Of a stretch of DNA of 64,000 nt, positions 11,472-23,800 are shown piece after piece. How positions within the stretch are numbered: the stretch's first letter is position 1; every line of letters starts with the position of its first letter. The notes under the pieces are model-generated. The model did not search any database. It saw nothing but the letters and a program-made list of their open reading frames with translations, and was not told the origin of the DNA. The position numbers and the translations under genes are program-made. The stretch is from Heterodera schachtii (Eukaryota > Nematoda > Chromadorea > Rhabditida > Heteroderidae), in the NCBI GenBank assembly GCA_023374025.1, contig SIJG01000021.1:1633523-1697522 (forward strand), written 5' to 3'.

Positions 11472-12488
11472 CAGGGGTGTGACTTGTCTCAGAAAAGACG
11501 AGAGCGAGAGTTTGGCGAGAGGCGAGAGTCCCCAAAAAGACGAGAGCGAGAGTTTGGCGAGAGGCGAGAGTTCCCAAAAAGACGAGAGCGAGAGTTTGGC
11601 GAGAGGCGAGAGTCCCCAAAAACACGAGAGTTGGCGAGAGGCGAGAGGACGAGAGGCGAGAGTTTTTCAATTTTTTTCTGTAGCCTTATTTTTTAATTTA
11701 AAAAACTTAAAATCATATATTAAATTAAGGTTACGGGCCCGGGTATTTGGGCAAATACCGGGTCAGGGTATTGCCGGGTCCAGAAAAGCCGGGTCAGGGC
11801 CCTAGCTTTTAAACCGAGTCCAGGTCCTGAAAAATCCAAAAAAAATCTTTAAAAGATTTTATTCAAAAAATGACCAAAACTTGTTTTTTAAATTTTTTGT
11901 TTTTAAATCGCTTTTTTGTGGCGCTGTTTTTTCAAAAAAAACTTTTTGGAACATTGTGGGCGGGTGCGGGGTCCGGCGGTGCCGGTAGGCGCCGCCGGAA
12001 AAAATTTGAAATTTTGAGTGAGATTTGTTAACAGGATTTGTCAAAAAATGATCAAAGTTTTGGTTAAATTTGTTTAGGCTGTTTAAAAAAAGAAAAATAA
12101 TAATTTTTAAATTGAAATATTTTTTATTAATTAAATTCAATTAAAATAATGGTAAAGAAAATATAAAAAACTTTCTTTTCCATCGAGGAATTGAACCCAA
12201 GAGAAAAATAATGAAAGGCAGAAGGTTTAGCCACCAGACCATATTTGAATTGGAGCTATCCAAAAATAAAGAAGACATTAAGGAAGGAGAGAAAGAGATT
12301 TATGATTTTTTTTCGTGTAAATTTGAAAATTTTTCTGACTGCTCAAAAGTTCAATCTTTAGGGGTGTATTTTCAACTCTCGCCTCTCGTCCCAAAAAACG
12401 AGAGGCGAGAGACGAGAGGCGAGAGTACCAAAAATGGCGAGAGTTGGCGAGAGGCGAGAGACGAGAGGCGAGAGTTGTCCCACCCATG
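11472..12488. mobile_element. Non-autonomous hAT-like element with minisatellite subterminal arrays
   Basis: The left end is CAGGGGTGTGAC; the right end is GTCCCACCCATG (reverse complement CATGGGTGGGAC). An identical 8-bp direct repeat GTGTGTAC flanks at 11464-11471 and 12489-12496. CAGGGGTG-type tips and 8-bp duplications are typical of the hAT superfamily. Each end carries an array of GGCGAGAGTTGGCGAGAG-type words: three 60-bp units at 11496-11665, and a shorter array at 12375-12478. The interior contains a CGGCGGTGCCGGTAGGCGCC repeat at about 11925-12060 and a tRNA-like segment. No transposase frame was found. Confidence 0.8.
12178..12248 (-). repeat. tRNA-Glu-like pseudogene or SINE head
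   Basis: Read on the minus strand it has TATGGTCTGGTGGCTAA (A box region), a CTTTCA segment at the place of a UUC anticodon loop, and GGGTTCAATTCC (B box), with tRNA-like spacing over 71 nt. The acceptor and anticodon stems are badly mismatched, so it is not a working tRNA. Confidence 0.5.
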
Positions 12489-12496
12489 GTGTGTAC

Positions 12497-13014
12497 ATAT
12501 GTTGAATAATTATGTATGTTTAATTTTAACTAATAAACAGAGAAATAATCAGAAATTTTGATTTAGAAAAAAACGGAAAAATTTTATTATTAACACTTAT
12601 TCTTCATTGATTTTTCGTAATAACTAAATATGTTAATTAATACCAACATTTTATTCGTCTTTTTGCTCAATATTTGCTGATTTATCTTCCCCCATTTATT
12701 TGGATCAATTCTTTGCCCGGGGGCAAAGCGACGAAAAATGAGAGAAATTTGGGGGGGGGGGCAAAACAAAACATTACTTTCCCTGCTGACCTACATAAAT
12801 TATCATAAGCGCACATATTTTTTTGTCTCTCCTATAGGCCGATTAATTCTTTTTGATTTGGCTTCTGATGAAACAAAATTTCCTCTCCTAAAAGCCCAAA
12901 AATTTCAAAGCGTCTAAAATATTTTTCATTGCCAAAATTTACCTTTAATAGGAAATCACATTTTGATTTTTAAATTTATCTGATGTTAATTGAAGTCCTT
13001 TATATAACTAAATC
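12497..13014. other. Spacer with repeat remnant
   Basis: AT-rich. The only recognisable part is the CCCGGGGGCAAAG repeat piece with a run of about 12 G near 12750-12765, related to 9530-9690. No gene seen. Confidence 0.4.
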
Positions 13015-13022
13015 GTTAAAAT

Positions 13023-13285
13023 GGTACTTTTCCGTTTTGGGGCCAAAGTTTGAATTTTTTAAATCAACAGCGGGTGAGTAGAACTTTGACTCATATTTGT
13101 GCGAATTCCTCTGGCGCAAAAATGTCAAAACCCGTGGCGCAGACCCATTCGAAGAAATCTTAGCTCAAATGTGGCATTTATGCCTTCCAAATAATTTTGG
13201 CGCGTAGCTTAGCAATTCTACGCGCCCGCTGTTGATTTTTTGAAAAAAAAAAATTCAAAATTTGGCCCCAAAACGGAAAAGTACC
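13023..13285. mobile_element. 263-bp MITE with 8-bp target-site duplication
   Basis: The terminal inverted repeats begin GGTACTTTTCCGTTTTGGGG and pair with the last 25 bp almost perfectly; similarity continues to about 55 bp (ATCAACAGCGGG). The duplication GTTAAAAT lies at 13015-13022 and 13286-13293. Size, long inverted ends and an 8-bp duplication fit a hAT-type MITE. Confidence 0.85.
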
Positions 13286-13516
13286 GTTAAAATTAATTTG
13301 AGAACTGAATTTTATCTTAATTTATTGTTTTGAATTTTTTAATTCAATGTTTTGTTTTTGCTAAAATTTGCATGTAATAAAATTTCTGTTTTAAGTATCA
13401 TATAAATTATAATAATCTTTTAATCAATGTTAGATTTTCTTCTATTTCATTTTTGGGGCGTTTAAATACAAATTGCTATATGAAATTAAGGAAAAAAAAC
13501 TATTTTATTATTAAAA

Positions 13517-16365
13517 ATGAAAAGAATGGGCGAAGAAAGTGTTGATGGCGGCGGACAAAGGCCAAGGAAAAGCAAAAAAGTGCCATCAAACACTGACAGC
13601 AGCAACGATGAGTCGGCTGAAGGAAATTCAGCAGCAGGTGGGTAAATAACTAAATAATGGTTAAAAATAAATTTAAAAAGCCCATTTTTTAACAATTATT
13701 TTTATGGATAATAATTTTTTTTGAAAATTAAAGCAATGAATCTTATTATTTTCGTTCAATTATGTTTTTAATTATTTTTTCGAGACAATTTTCTGCAGAA
13801 TGTCCGACTTAAATCATGGTGATTGTTTGTTTATTAAACCGAAAGCCTCTTCACAAATTGACATTTTTTCAGCAATATTTTTGCGTCCAAAAATAGGAAC
13901 ATTTTTATGCGATTCCTAAAAACTTAAAATAGTATTTTTTGTTTCAATAAAATAAATTGTTTTATCTTGCCAACAAATTTTTTATATTATTATTTTTTGC
14001 ATATTTTTTAATTTTTGATTTAGACGTCGGTGCAGCTAGGCTAGGCGCCGACTGAAGGAATTTTAAAATTCTAAATATATTTTAGTAGGAGATTTTGCCA
14101 ACAAAAAGCAATCTTTTTATGGGTTTTTAGAGATTATCTTAAAATAATTCGCAAAAATTAAACATTTTTTGGCCAAGATCTAACAAATCATATCAATCTT
14201 CAAAATTTTCCGCCGGCGCCCCCATTACCGTCGGTTCTTAAATTTTTTTTTTAATATGTAAAATGAGGATTACGTAAATTACGGCATTTTTGACCCCCAT
14301 AATACGAATAACGGATTTCAGTAATTTAAATTCCAGTTACGCCCACCCCTGCTGATGTTATGAACCATTTTGAAACATTTATGATTGTGGATTTTTTTAG
14401 GGCAGAATTCCCAAAAATTATTTTAATTTTTTTTTGCCTGACTATTTTCGATTTAAAAATTTCATGATTATCATTTCAGAATCACCAGGGAATAAATGGA
14501 TGAAGCTAATGTTGAGCACGGGAGAGTATGCGGATGTGCACTTTTTAGTGGGAGACGGAGAAGCAAAAGTGGTGAGTTTCTTGTCCGGGCTCTGATTTTT
14601 ATATTTAAATTTAAATCCTCTTCAGCTTTTGCCAGCCCATAGACTGATTTTGAAGAACGCTTCCGACGTATTTAAGGCAATGTTCGATTTTGATGCCAAG
14701 AAACAAAAAGTGGAAAATGGTAAAAAAATATTACTTATAAATTAATTAATGATTTAATTGTCAATTCGTTTCTGCTAATTGTACTAATATTTTCAATTAG
14801 CCTCTGTTAATTGCCCTGCTGTGGTGGAGGTCCCCGATATTGAAGCAACATCTTTCAAAGTGATGTTGAGCTTCATTTATGCTGGTGATTTGAGCGAATT
14901 GAACGGATACAATGCAATGGCAGTGCTTTACGCCGGTGAATTTATTTTTTTTTAATTTAATTATTGAATTCTAATTAGCCAAAAAGTACAATATCCCTGA
15001 CTTGGTCGACCGATCTTTGCAAGTTCCCTTCTCCAAATTTCCGAATGTTTTCTTGGCTTACGTCCAGGCTCGTCTTTTCGACTTGGAGGTGGCAAATAAA
15101 TAATTTAAAGATAATGAATTTAAGAGGATTTAAATGCAATAATTATTTAAATATTTTTTTATATTTTTTTAAATAAATTTAGGACTATTGCAATGAATGT
15201 TTGTATTATATTGATGGGAATGCGGACACTTTGCTTAAAACGGAGGAATTTTTGCAAATTGACCAAAAATTTTTCAATGAAATTATGGGACGCCAATTGC
15301 AAATCCGTGAAGAAATTTCTGTTTGGCAAGCAGTAATTTTTTTAATTTAAAAAACTTACAATTTTATTATTAAATTATTTCCCATTAATTCTAATTGTTT
15401 TATTTTACGGCACTCCGTTGGGCCGATGAAAAATGCCGTGAAAATGGCATTGAATGTTCAGCAGAGAATCGCCGTCAAATGCTTGGACCGGCACTTTTCA
15501 AAATTCGCTTTCCGCTATTCTCAAACGAGGTTTTCTTGGAGAAAATTGGTAAGACAAAATTTCAAATGTTTATTTGATGCCATAAAATATTAAGTTTACT
15601 TTTAATAGGACATTTTTTGAATTTTTATTTTTCTTTATTTTTTTCAATAACTTCAAATGTTATTTTGTTTTATTCATTTTTTTCGTTTCCTGTTTTTTCA
15701 GTTCCATCCGAAGTTTTATCAGAAGATGAAGTGATCGCCATTAATCACTTTCATTCACTTCCAAATTGTCATGGGATTTCCGATGGAATTTTCCCATTGC
15801 AATTTCCGACAAAAGAAAGATTTATTGAAAAGGGCACACTTTTGCTGGACATTGAAAAAGTGTCCGAATTTGCACGAGAGTCTGATGGTAGCAGTCGGTG
15901 CAGCAAAAAGATGTACATAAATGGATTTATGTGGAAAATAAGGGCACAAATTAGAACGAGTGGAGCCACTAAAGAGAGATTTATTAACTTTATTCTTTTG
16001 TGCGGTGCTCCAAAAGAAGGTGCAAATTAAAGGCTAATTAACATTAATTAACTGATTAATTTGCAATGAACAGAAAATTGGAGCTGCAAATGTTCGGTAA
16101 CATATCGAATTGTCTCGCAAAAGAATGGTGTGACGGATTTTAGCAGTGAATCTTATGCACATTTTGAAAAAAATGCAAATGACCTGCAATTCCTCAATTT
16201 CATTGAATTTACTGTGGGTGGTATTTAAAATGTCTTTCTAATTTAAAATTATTAAAATTAAAGGAATTAATGGACCCGGAAAAAGGCTTTTACGACAAAT
16301 GCGAGGACAAAGTGACGTTGGCCATTGATGTCACAGTGAACGAAGCACAAACGGAGAAAGAATGA
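13517..16365 (+). CDS. Gene C: BTB-BACK-MATH protein, intact
   Basis: Ten exons: 13517-13637, 14480-14571, 14626-14719, 14801-14935, 14979-15088, 15183-15332, 15410-15548, 15702-16019, 16074-16213, 16264-16365; 466 aa with every phase matching. Residues 1-40 are a hydrophilic leader with a basic cluster (RPRKSKK) seen in no other copy here. BTB is about residues 50-150 (MLSTGEYADVHFLVGDG), BACK to about 280 (LKTEEFLQIDQKFF, ALRWADEKCRENG), one MATH from about 315 (LDIEKVSEFARES, WKIRAQI, RIVSQKNGVTDF, ELMDPEKGFYDKCEDK). A cullin-3 adaptor role is inferred from family. Intron 1 is 842 bp, far longer than the rest. The BTB intron that begins with GC in the other copies begins with GT here, but exon 7 follows TTTTACG instead of an AG. 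This is the cleanest reading frame in the family. Confidence 0.88.
13839..13866 (+). pseudogene. Possible BACK exon remnant inside gene C intron 1
   Basis: AAACCGAAAGCCTCTTCACA aligns with the BACK exon of gene A (AAATCGGAAGCCTTTTTACA) and is followed by AATTGA in both. Too short to be sure; it could mark an older copy into which gene C grew. Confidence 0.3.
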
Positions 16366-19300
16366 AATATTCGTAATTAGTGATCCCGAAAATCCTTCAT
16401 AAACATATTTTCACGTATTTTGAATTAAAAAGGATAGAAAAAACTGACCAAAAAAGGGAATCATAACTAATATTGGTTTAGCTAACTTTCTTTGAACAAA
16501 ATGTAAAAAAAAAATTTTTTTTTTTTGATCATTTTTTGAGTAATTTATTAGCACCAACCGTCCAAAAATTCGTACACATTTGGGTTGATTTACCCTCAAT
16601 TCATTTTTGCAAATTATCCACCATAATTTCAAGTTCAAATGCGCAACTGCATCCTCCTTGCTGCTGCTTGTAAAATAAGCAAAAAAAAAACGAAAATTTC
16701 GCTTTTCAGGTTATTATGTAAGAAAAATCCCGAAATATTAAAAAATCCAAAATATGTACCAAATATGTAAATAAATTTTAAAGTGTTTATTTTTTGGAAA
16801 AAATTCTTCGTAAAGGTTGAAAAAGCCATAAAATGACATAAAAATGACCTAAATAGACATAGGTTATAGCCGTAAAAATATCTCATTAGAGCACTTTATT
16901 TATTCTGCAAATATATATATTAGTACTCTTCTCACTTTTTTTTAAATATTTGGGTTTTGGCATAAAAATTTTCAATTATTTTTTGCAAATTATCCACATA
17001 TTTCAAGTTCAAATGCGGAACTGCTTCCTGCTCCTGCTTGTTGTCTGCTGCTGTTGACAACTTCAGTTGCAATTAGAGGGCGGGGCGGGGGGGGGGCTTT
17101 TCCTTTTCCCCCGGGGGATGCTTTTCCTCCACAGCCCTCGCCAACCCCAAAAGTTATTTTATTTTGCATTCCATTCCAGCCAAATTATTCCCCTACCCCT
17201 TTCCTAATGCATTTCGCCCTTTTCTTAAATGGACGGGCGACGGTTGAAAAAATTTCCGTCTTTTTCTTTGATCACTGCCCCCAAGCAAGGAATAGAGAGA
17301 GATTGCAAATTGATGGAAATAGTACATAAAAAGGGATAAATTTAAGCGACAGAATGCTTGGGAAAAAGGAAATATTACATGTGAATAAATATGGTGAGGG
17401 AGTGAAAGTAAAAGAAATAGTGTGGGAAAGACAAACAAGCGGAGTGTGCAGAGAAAATGAAAATGTGTGAGAGAGGCAGACAAGCAGAGCAAGTGAAAAT
17501 ATTATAGAATTTCTAAAAGATGAGTCCAGACTGGAAAGGGAGCAAAATAGTGCAGGAGAAAGACGGCAGACAGGAAGAAATAGTACTGCTAACAGAAAGA
17601 GCTTGATCAATGAAAGAAATTCAGCAAAAGCTCGGCGGACCATGCGGCGCAAGCAGTGAAAGCTGTTGAAAGAAGAAGCGACACAAAAAGCAGCGGCGCG
17701 CAAAGAAAAAAAAACGCATCCGATCGATTGATCGCGGCGCCATCGCCCCGCGGGCGCTTTCTGCTCTGATCATCGGCCTTTGGAGTTGGTGCTGATGAAA
17801 TAATAAATATACAATGAATGACATTGATGTGCATCTGCTTTTGCTTTGCTACTGCTTCTTCGCTACAACAATTAATTTGCATTAAAATATTTATGTATAA
17901 TTAATATTAAATATTGTGAGGGTGGTGGAAATAATTTTTCAAAAATTTTTAAAAATTTATTTGAACATAAATTATGGGCACCCTCTGTTTATCAAAGTCA
18001 ATTTGTACTTACAAATCATATTAACAAAGGAATAAATTGCAAAAATAAATTTAAAAAAAAACGATTTAAAGAATTAATTTTAAAATAAACATTTTTTGAA
18101 TAACCCCCGAAAAAATAATGACATGATCTCCCCCTATTTCCCACTTGTCCTTCCTTCTCTTGTGCTGCTTTCATAAACAAATATTATTATAGCTCATCGG
18201 ATTTCAAAAACGATTTATTTATTTATTTAATTTATTTTTTGCATTTTTTCTTTTTTATTTATTTTATTAATTATTTTAAATTATTCTTTACTCTATCCCT
18301 TCACTTTCTTTCTCTTCCCCACATTTTCATCTCCATTTGAGTTGGAATTTAATTAATTATTTTATTGCTTCTTTCAATTTCGAAAAAATCCTTCTTTTTC
18401 TCTGCCCTCGGTTTTAAGATTTATTATTATTACCCCATCAAATGACGATATTTCCGGACTAGTTTTTACGAGTTTTATTAAGGCGATGGGCGAATAATTT
18501 ATATGTAATAATTAATTCATCAAATTAAAAACAAAAAATTTTTTATTGAATTTCACCCTTCACTCCCGCATTTTCGCTTTTTTACGGAATCAATTTCCAA
18601 TTACAATGGAATTTTAAACACATTTAATTATTTTTATTTATTTTTCCTGGCCTAAAACATTTTCCATAATCCGATTAACAAATCGTTTTTATGTTTATTG
18701 ATCGTTGTAAAAAGCGGCAGCAGAATATTTGGCCTCGTTTCACATATGTTTATAGATTTTACACCATCTTTTTTTTTTTTGCTCATTATAACATAAATGA
18801 AGAATAATAATGGCATTTTCAAGTGCAAAATTTTGGATTTACTTGATAAAAATCTAATCTCATCCTTAAATCTCTTTCTTATTTTTAATCCATAAATTTT
18901 AATTTTTTTAATATATAAATATTTTAATTTAAATTTTTATCTGTAAAAATATTGAATTTTTTTTAGTAATCACATCTTTTAGCACAATTCCAAATTGATA
19001 AAAATTGGAAATGGTTTTATTATTTTGAGGCACTTAGGCTTAGGTTGAATTTTTATATTTCAAATTTTTCCCCTTTAAAAATTAGGTATCCATCTTAATG
19101 AAGTGCCAATGCTTTAAAATAAAGTTAATTATTTTGCACAAAATTTTAAAATTTATTTATTCCATAAAATCTATTTTTTACACAAAATTTTAAAATTTTT
19201 AATTTAATTTTATTCCCTCTTAAAAATCACTGATTTATGAACTTTCTCAACTTTCTCCATCTCATTTCTCGTCATTCATCAGCAGAGATTACACAACAAA

Positions 19301-19659
19301 TTTTATGAATAAAAAGTGCATTCAAAAAAAAAAAACTCGTCATTTTTTTCGCTTTCATTTCATTGCCAATGAAAATGCAATGGCGAGAATAATTTATTGT
19401 GATTGATTAATTAATTATGGTTACACATTCTGAAAATTATTTGTGATCAGTCATCCCATTCTTTTTTTTCTGTTTTTTGATTGCGAATAGCATGATTTTC
19501 AAACCACAATTATATAATTTTTTAATTAAAATTTTTTTCTGGTCGGCGAGGTTTTGGGACCATAACTACTGCCGACCAGAGATGTGCCGGAATGCCTTCC
19601 AATGTTTTTGGGCTCGGAACTCGGAATACCGAAAATTGTCAGCCGTATGATTCTTCTGG
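16366..19659. other. Long non-coding region upstream of the RGL gene
   Basis: No gene recognised on either strand. About 70 bp near 16600-16672 (CAAATTATCCACCATAATTTC, then ATGCGCAACTGC) is repeated near 16980-17045. 17060-17130 is G- and C-run rich. 17290-17700 is a purine-rich stretch on the plus strand, which creates long but unconvincing minus-strand frames. 17700-17770 is locally GC-rich. 17890-19550 is plain AT-rich DNA. Confidence 0.5.
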
Positions 19660-20290
19660 GTTCCAGGGCTGGGACCGCGCCGCGATCCGCGATTCGCGGC
19701 GTTTTTTTTTTTGCGCGATCCGCGGTCGCGGCAATTTGAATGCGCGATGCGCGGCCGCGGGATTTTTTTTTGCGCGGCGTGGCGCGCATTTTTTGGTTGT
19801 AAAATTTTTATAAAGAAAATTTTTTGATGTCTTTTTTGAATATTCAAAATTTAAATGAAATTTTTTTGAAAATGTGTATTATTATTTTCTCAAAAATTCG
19901 TTTCAAAATTCCAATTTTTCCCCCGTCAGAGCTGACAAAACCTTTAATTTTTTCTTTAAAAAAATTGGCTCTAAATCATAAAATAGGTCATCATCTTTTA
20001 CAAAACTTTTACCAAATCGCACTCAAATTTTCAAAATTTTTCCCGGCGGCGCCTATCGGCACCACCGGATCCACCCCCCTCCCATCAGTTCCCAAAAGTT
20101 TTTAGAAAAATCGCGCCGAAAAAAAGCTGTCTGAAAAAGAAAAAATCATAGGGTTTACATGACTGGAACTCCTTTCGCAAATTTGAACACTGACTCACCC
20201 CCTCCACCATTCAGTTGAGTTTTTAAATGCGCGATCCGCGGCCGCGGCAATTTGAATGCGCGGGCCGCGGTTTTTTTCTGTGCGCACTCC
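19660..20290. repeat. CpG-rich palindromic repeat blocks
   Basis: Short blocks of GCGCGATCCGCGGCCGCGG type, joined by CAATTTGAATGCGCG, occur at 19670-19790 and again at 20225-20285. Between them, at 20035-20065, lies a reversed copy of the CGGCGGTGCCG family. The base composition is very different from the surroundings; probably the remains of one insertion. Confidence 0.55.
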
Positions 20291-20833
20291 ACCCCTGCTG
20301 GGTTCTGGCAATTTATTTTTAATTTTATTAGCTTATTTTTTAAATTTGGCCAAATGTTTTATTGTCAGCCATCGGAATACCGGTTTCCGATTGCCTATTT
20401 TTTTGAAGGCATCGCACATATCCCTGCTGCCGTGAGGCATTCGAACTTCCGATCAAAAAATTAGAAAACTTGCTGAAATTGGGTTCGAGAATTCAAAAAA
20501 TTGACATAAATCAGAGGCTTCTGGCTTCTGAGTTTTGGTTTTTTTATTTTAATTTTATTAGCTGCGGTATTTTTTTTAATTTTGGCGAACTGTTTTTCGC
20601 CACTTTTCAAATTTTCGGCCAAATGGCCAGCAACGGCCCTCCAATTTGGCTAACACATTGAATAAGCATGCTTTTCCATTTGTATTGATCGCGCCCTTTC
20701 TACGTTTTGTATTGATCAATATTTACAATTTACAGATTTGTTTAAAAAAGAGATGCCGGAGGACAGCAAAATCAAATAATTTTCAAATTTCTGCCGTCAT
20801 AAAATAGACAAATTTGAACATCAAAAACAAAAA

Positions 20834-23800
20834 ATGACGGCTTCCAAATATTGGGGAGAGGAGCGGCACGCCGACGCGGTTTATGCCGTCATGCTCAAGA
20901 AGGTGCGCTATGTGCCGCCATCGGACTACGAAGGAGTTCCGGTAAGGAAATTTTTTGAAAAATTTGTGTCTTTTTGAGTGCCAAAGTTGGGGAATGGGAT
21001 GCCTATTTTTTCCGGGTTTGGTTTTCCATCGTAAAATCCGAAATTTAGGCATTTAGCTAACGGATCCATATTTTTTTTTTTTTTGCTCTATGCAGTTTAT
21101 TCGAAAATTAAAAAAAGACACGACCAAAAGATAATTTTACTATTTTAATACACCTAAAGTTTTTTAGAAACATCCAAATCAAAAATTCTTGGTATCACTT
21201 AGTAGCCCCAAGAACCCTCTATTAGCCTGCAAAATTTCAAACAATTTCGTGATGTTTCAAAAAAGTTATGACCAGAAAACTTCAAAAATTAGTTTTTTGA
21301 CCATTTTGGACCATAAATTTTTCATTTTGGGTGAATTTTTTTCAATTTTCGTGGACTTATAAAGGACTTTTGGGGTTTTCAAAGATTCCAAGAATGTTTG
21401 ATTTGGATGCTTCTATTAAATTTATCAAATTATTTCATTGTCGTGTCTTTTTTTATTCCATAAAAACTGCAATAGAGCCAAATTTTTGCCAATATTTTTT
21501 TCCACTAAATTCGCTAATAAAATATAACTGATGAGGTTTTTTCGGCCAGAATTGCCCAAAAGGAATTAATTTTGAGGATTTTTTGATGGACTTTTGGCAC
21601 ATTTTAACGGCTAATTTTAATTTTAATGGTTGAACAAGGAATTTTTTATGATCTTAAAAAAGATTTTCTATTTTAAAATGGATTTAAAATGGACTGTCCT
21701 CTGTAAATTGCATTTAAAAAAGCGATAAAAAGTTTCCTAAAAATTTTTTCCTCTTTAAAATTCGCAATTTTCCCCATTATAACAAAAAAAAAAAAATTTT
21801 CCCCATTATTTAGCCCATTGGTCAACAACAGTTAGCGCTGACTGATGGTTCTGCCGCGGCGATGGACCACCTCCAATGGGAGACCATCCGGGAGCGGGTG
21901 ATCAAGGCGGGCACTGTGCAAAGGCTGGTGGACAGTCTGATCGACGCGGACGGACAAATGGACTCGAGACAGGTTTTTTTGGAAATGCGGGAGAATTTTG
22001 GGTTTTACAAAAAATTTTGAAAAATTTTGTGTCAGCTTTAAAAATGTGACCCATTTTTGGTTTTCTTGGGCTATTAAATTTTGTTCATTGGGCTTTTTGA
22101 AGTCGCTGATTGTGAGATACGAATTATTGGCAGCAATGAAGCATTGACAGACGTGTTTCGTCAAAAATGACTATTTGCAAATTTGGGGCAAAATTTTCAA
22201 AAAAAAAAAACGGCAAAATTGGTCCGGCGGTGCCATTAGGAGCCGCCGAGAAAATTTTTTTTTGGAAATTTTAATGAATTTTTGTCGAGAAATCCCCCCC
22301 CCCCCCCTCTGGCTTTACTACCAATTCATTAAAAATGAAATAAAAAATTTTTCGGCGCCTAAAATTTCAAAAAATGAAATAGAAATCCCCCACCCCTTTT
22401 TAGTTCAACGTTTTCTTCGCCACTTATCGCGCCTTCTCCACCGCGGCCGAAGTGTTCCGCCTGGTCACCGATTTGTACACAAAAAGTGATTGGGCACCGG
22501 GCGACGATCAGGAGGAAATCCGACGGTATTTTTGGGGGAAAAATTGGAATTTTTACCATTAAATTTGATGGACCACAAATTCAATGAGTTCTCTTTTTTG
22601 TCTTTCAAAATTTGCCCCAAAATTGGTCGTCCTTTTTAATTTAAATGAAATTAGTGCTAATTGGCGGCGTCATACAAATTGTTTTATCTCACATTTTCCA
22701 AAAAAAAAAATCAGCTAATTTTTCCTAAAAATCCATAAATATCATTTCCTGGTCAAAATCTGTTAAAATTATGGCTAAAATTCTCATTTTTCTTACCAGC
22801 GGAGCCACACTTTCGGGCCACTCCTTCCCAAAGTTTTTTTGTTTTTGTTTTTTTGGAAAATACGCCATAAAATGGTTTGAAACAGCAACAAAAAAAAGGT
22901 CGCCAAGAGGGCGGTGATATCCCGTCCAAGCCAAGCCAAATTCCAAGGACCGTACCTGACAATTTAAAAAAAAAAGTTTTTTTTTTTTTTGCAATTAATA
23001 AACAGTCCATTTTTTAGCATTTTTGTTTCTAATTTTGAGGCAGACCCTAATTACAAAATTTATTTTCTAAAAAGCAAAACCCTATAATAAATTTAAAAAA
23101 AATGAATAAATTGTTTATTTTGAGTTCCCTCCGTGCCGTGCTCATGTGCTGGTTGGAGATGTACCCGGAGGACTTTTACGAGCAAAAACACCAGCAAGCA
23201 ACAACAAAAAACGCCGCAGCTGAGCAACACGTCCGGCGGCGGCGGTGGCGCAAATGTCCAACACAACGCCAATGCCAACACCACAAATAATAAATGGTAC
23301 GACGAGGGACGGGTTGGAAAAGTGGGGAGCAGCTGCAGCAGCAGCAGCTTGTCCCTTCCTCTATCACCCTATCTAAACATTGTTTGAAAAATTTTCAAAA
23401 CAATTTTTTATGAATTGTATAGTACTAACTTTATAAAAATCCCAAAAAACCGCTGAAAATTTTTCAAATTTTTTTTTTAAATTTCGGGATGAAAATGATA
23501 CGGGTGGGAGAGGAGAACGCAGTGCATTTCTCTTTTGGCCAGGCCCTTAAATTTTCCTCAGCACTGCACCGCCGAGTCCCTAAAATTTTTCTTAGAATTT
23601 TTCAAAATTTGACCCAAAAATATTAAAATTGGCCATTTTTAGGCAAACAAAATTTTTTTTTTATCGAATCGCCTGAAAATTTTCCATTTTTGCCAGAAAA
23701 CTTGTTGCCAAATTTGAAAATTCGAATTTGTTTTTTCGGGATGCCCTAACATTTTCCCCTCCACAGCGCCTCGGGCGGCGCCCCTCCGCCGTTGTCGCCG

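Noticed and set aside
11331..11805. Plus- and minus-strand frames rich in RER/GESPQ or LASRQTLALVF words
   Set aside because: They are translations of the GGCGAGAG minisatellite in the arm of the hAT-like element.
12178..12248. Functional tRNA gene
   Set aside because: A and B boxes are present but acceptor and anticodon stems do not pair.
17193..17882. Overlapping minus-strand frames rich in Leu, Phe and Ser
   Set aside because: They come from a purine-rich plus strand; no domain and no consistent splice structure.
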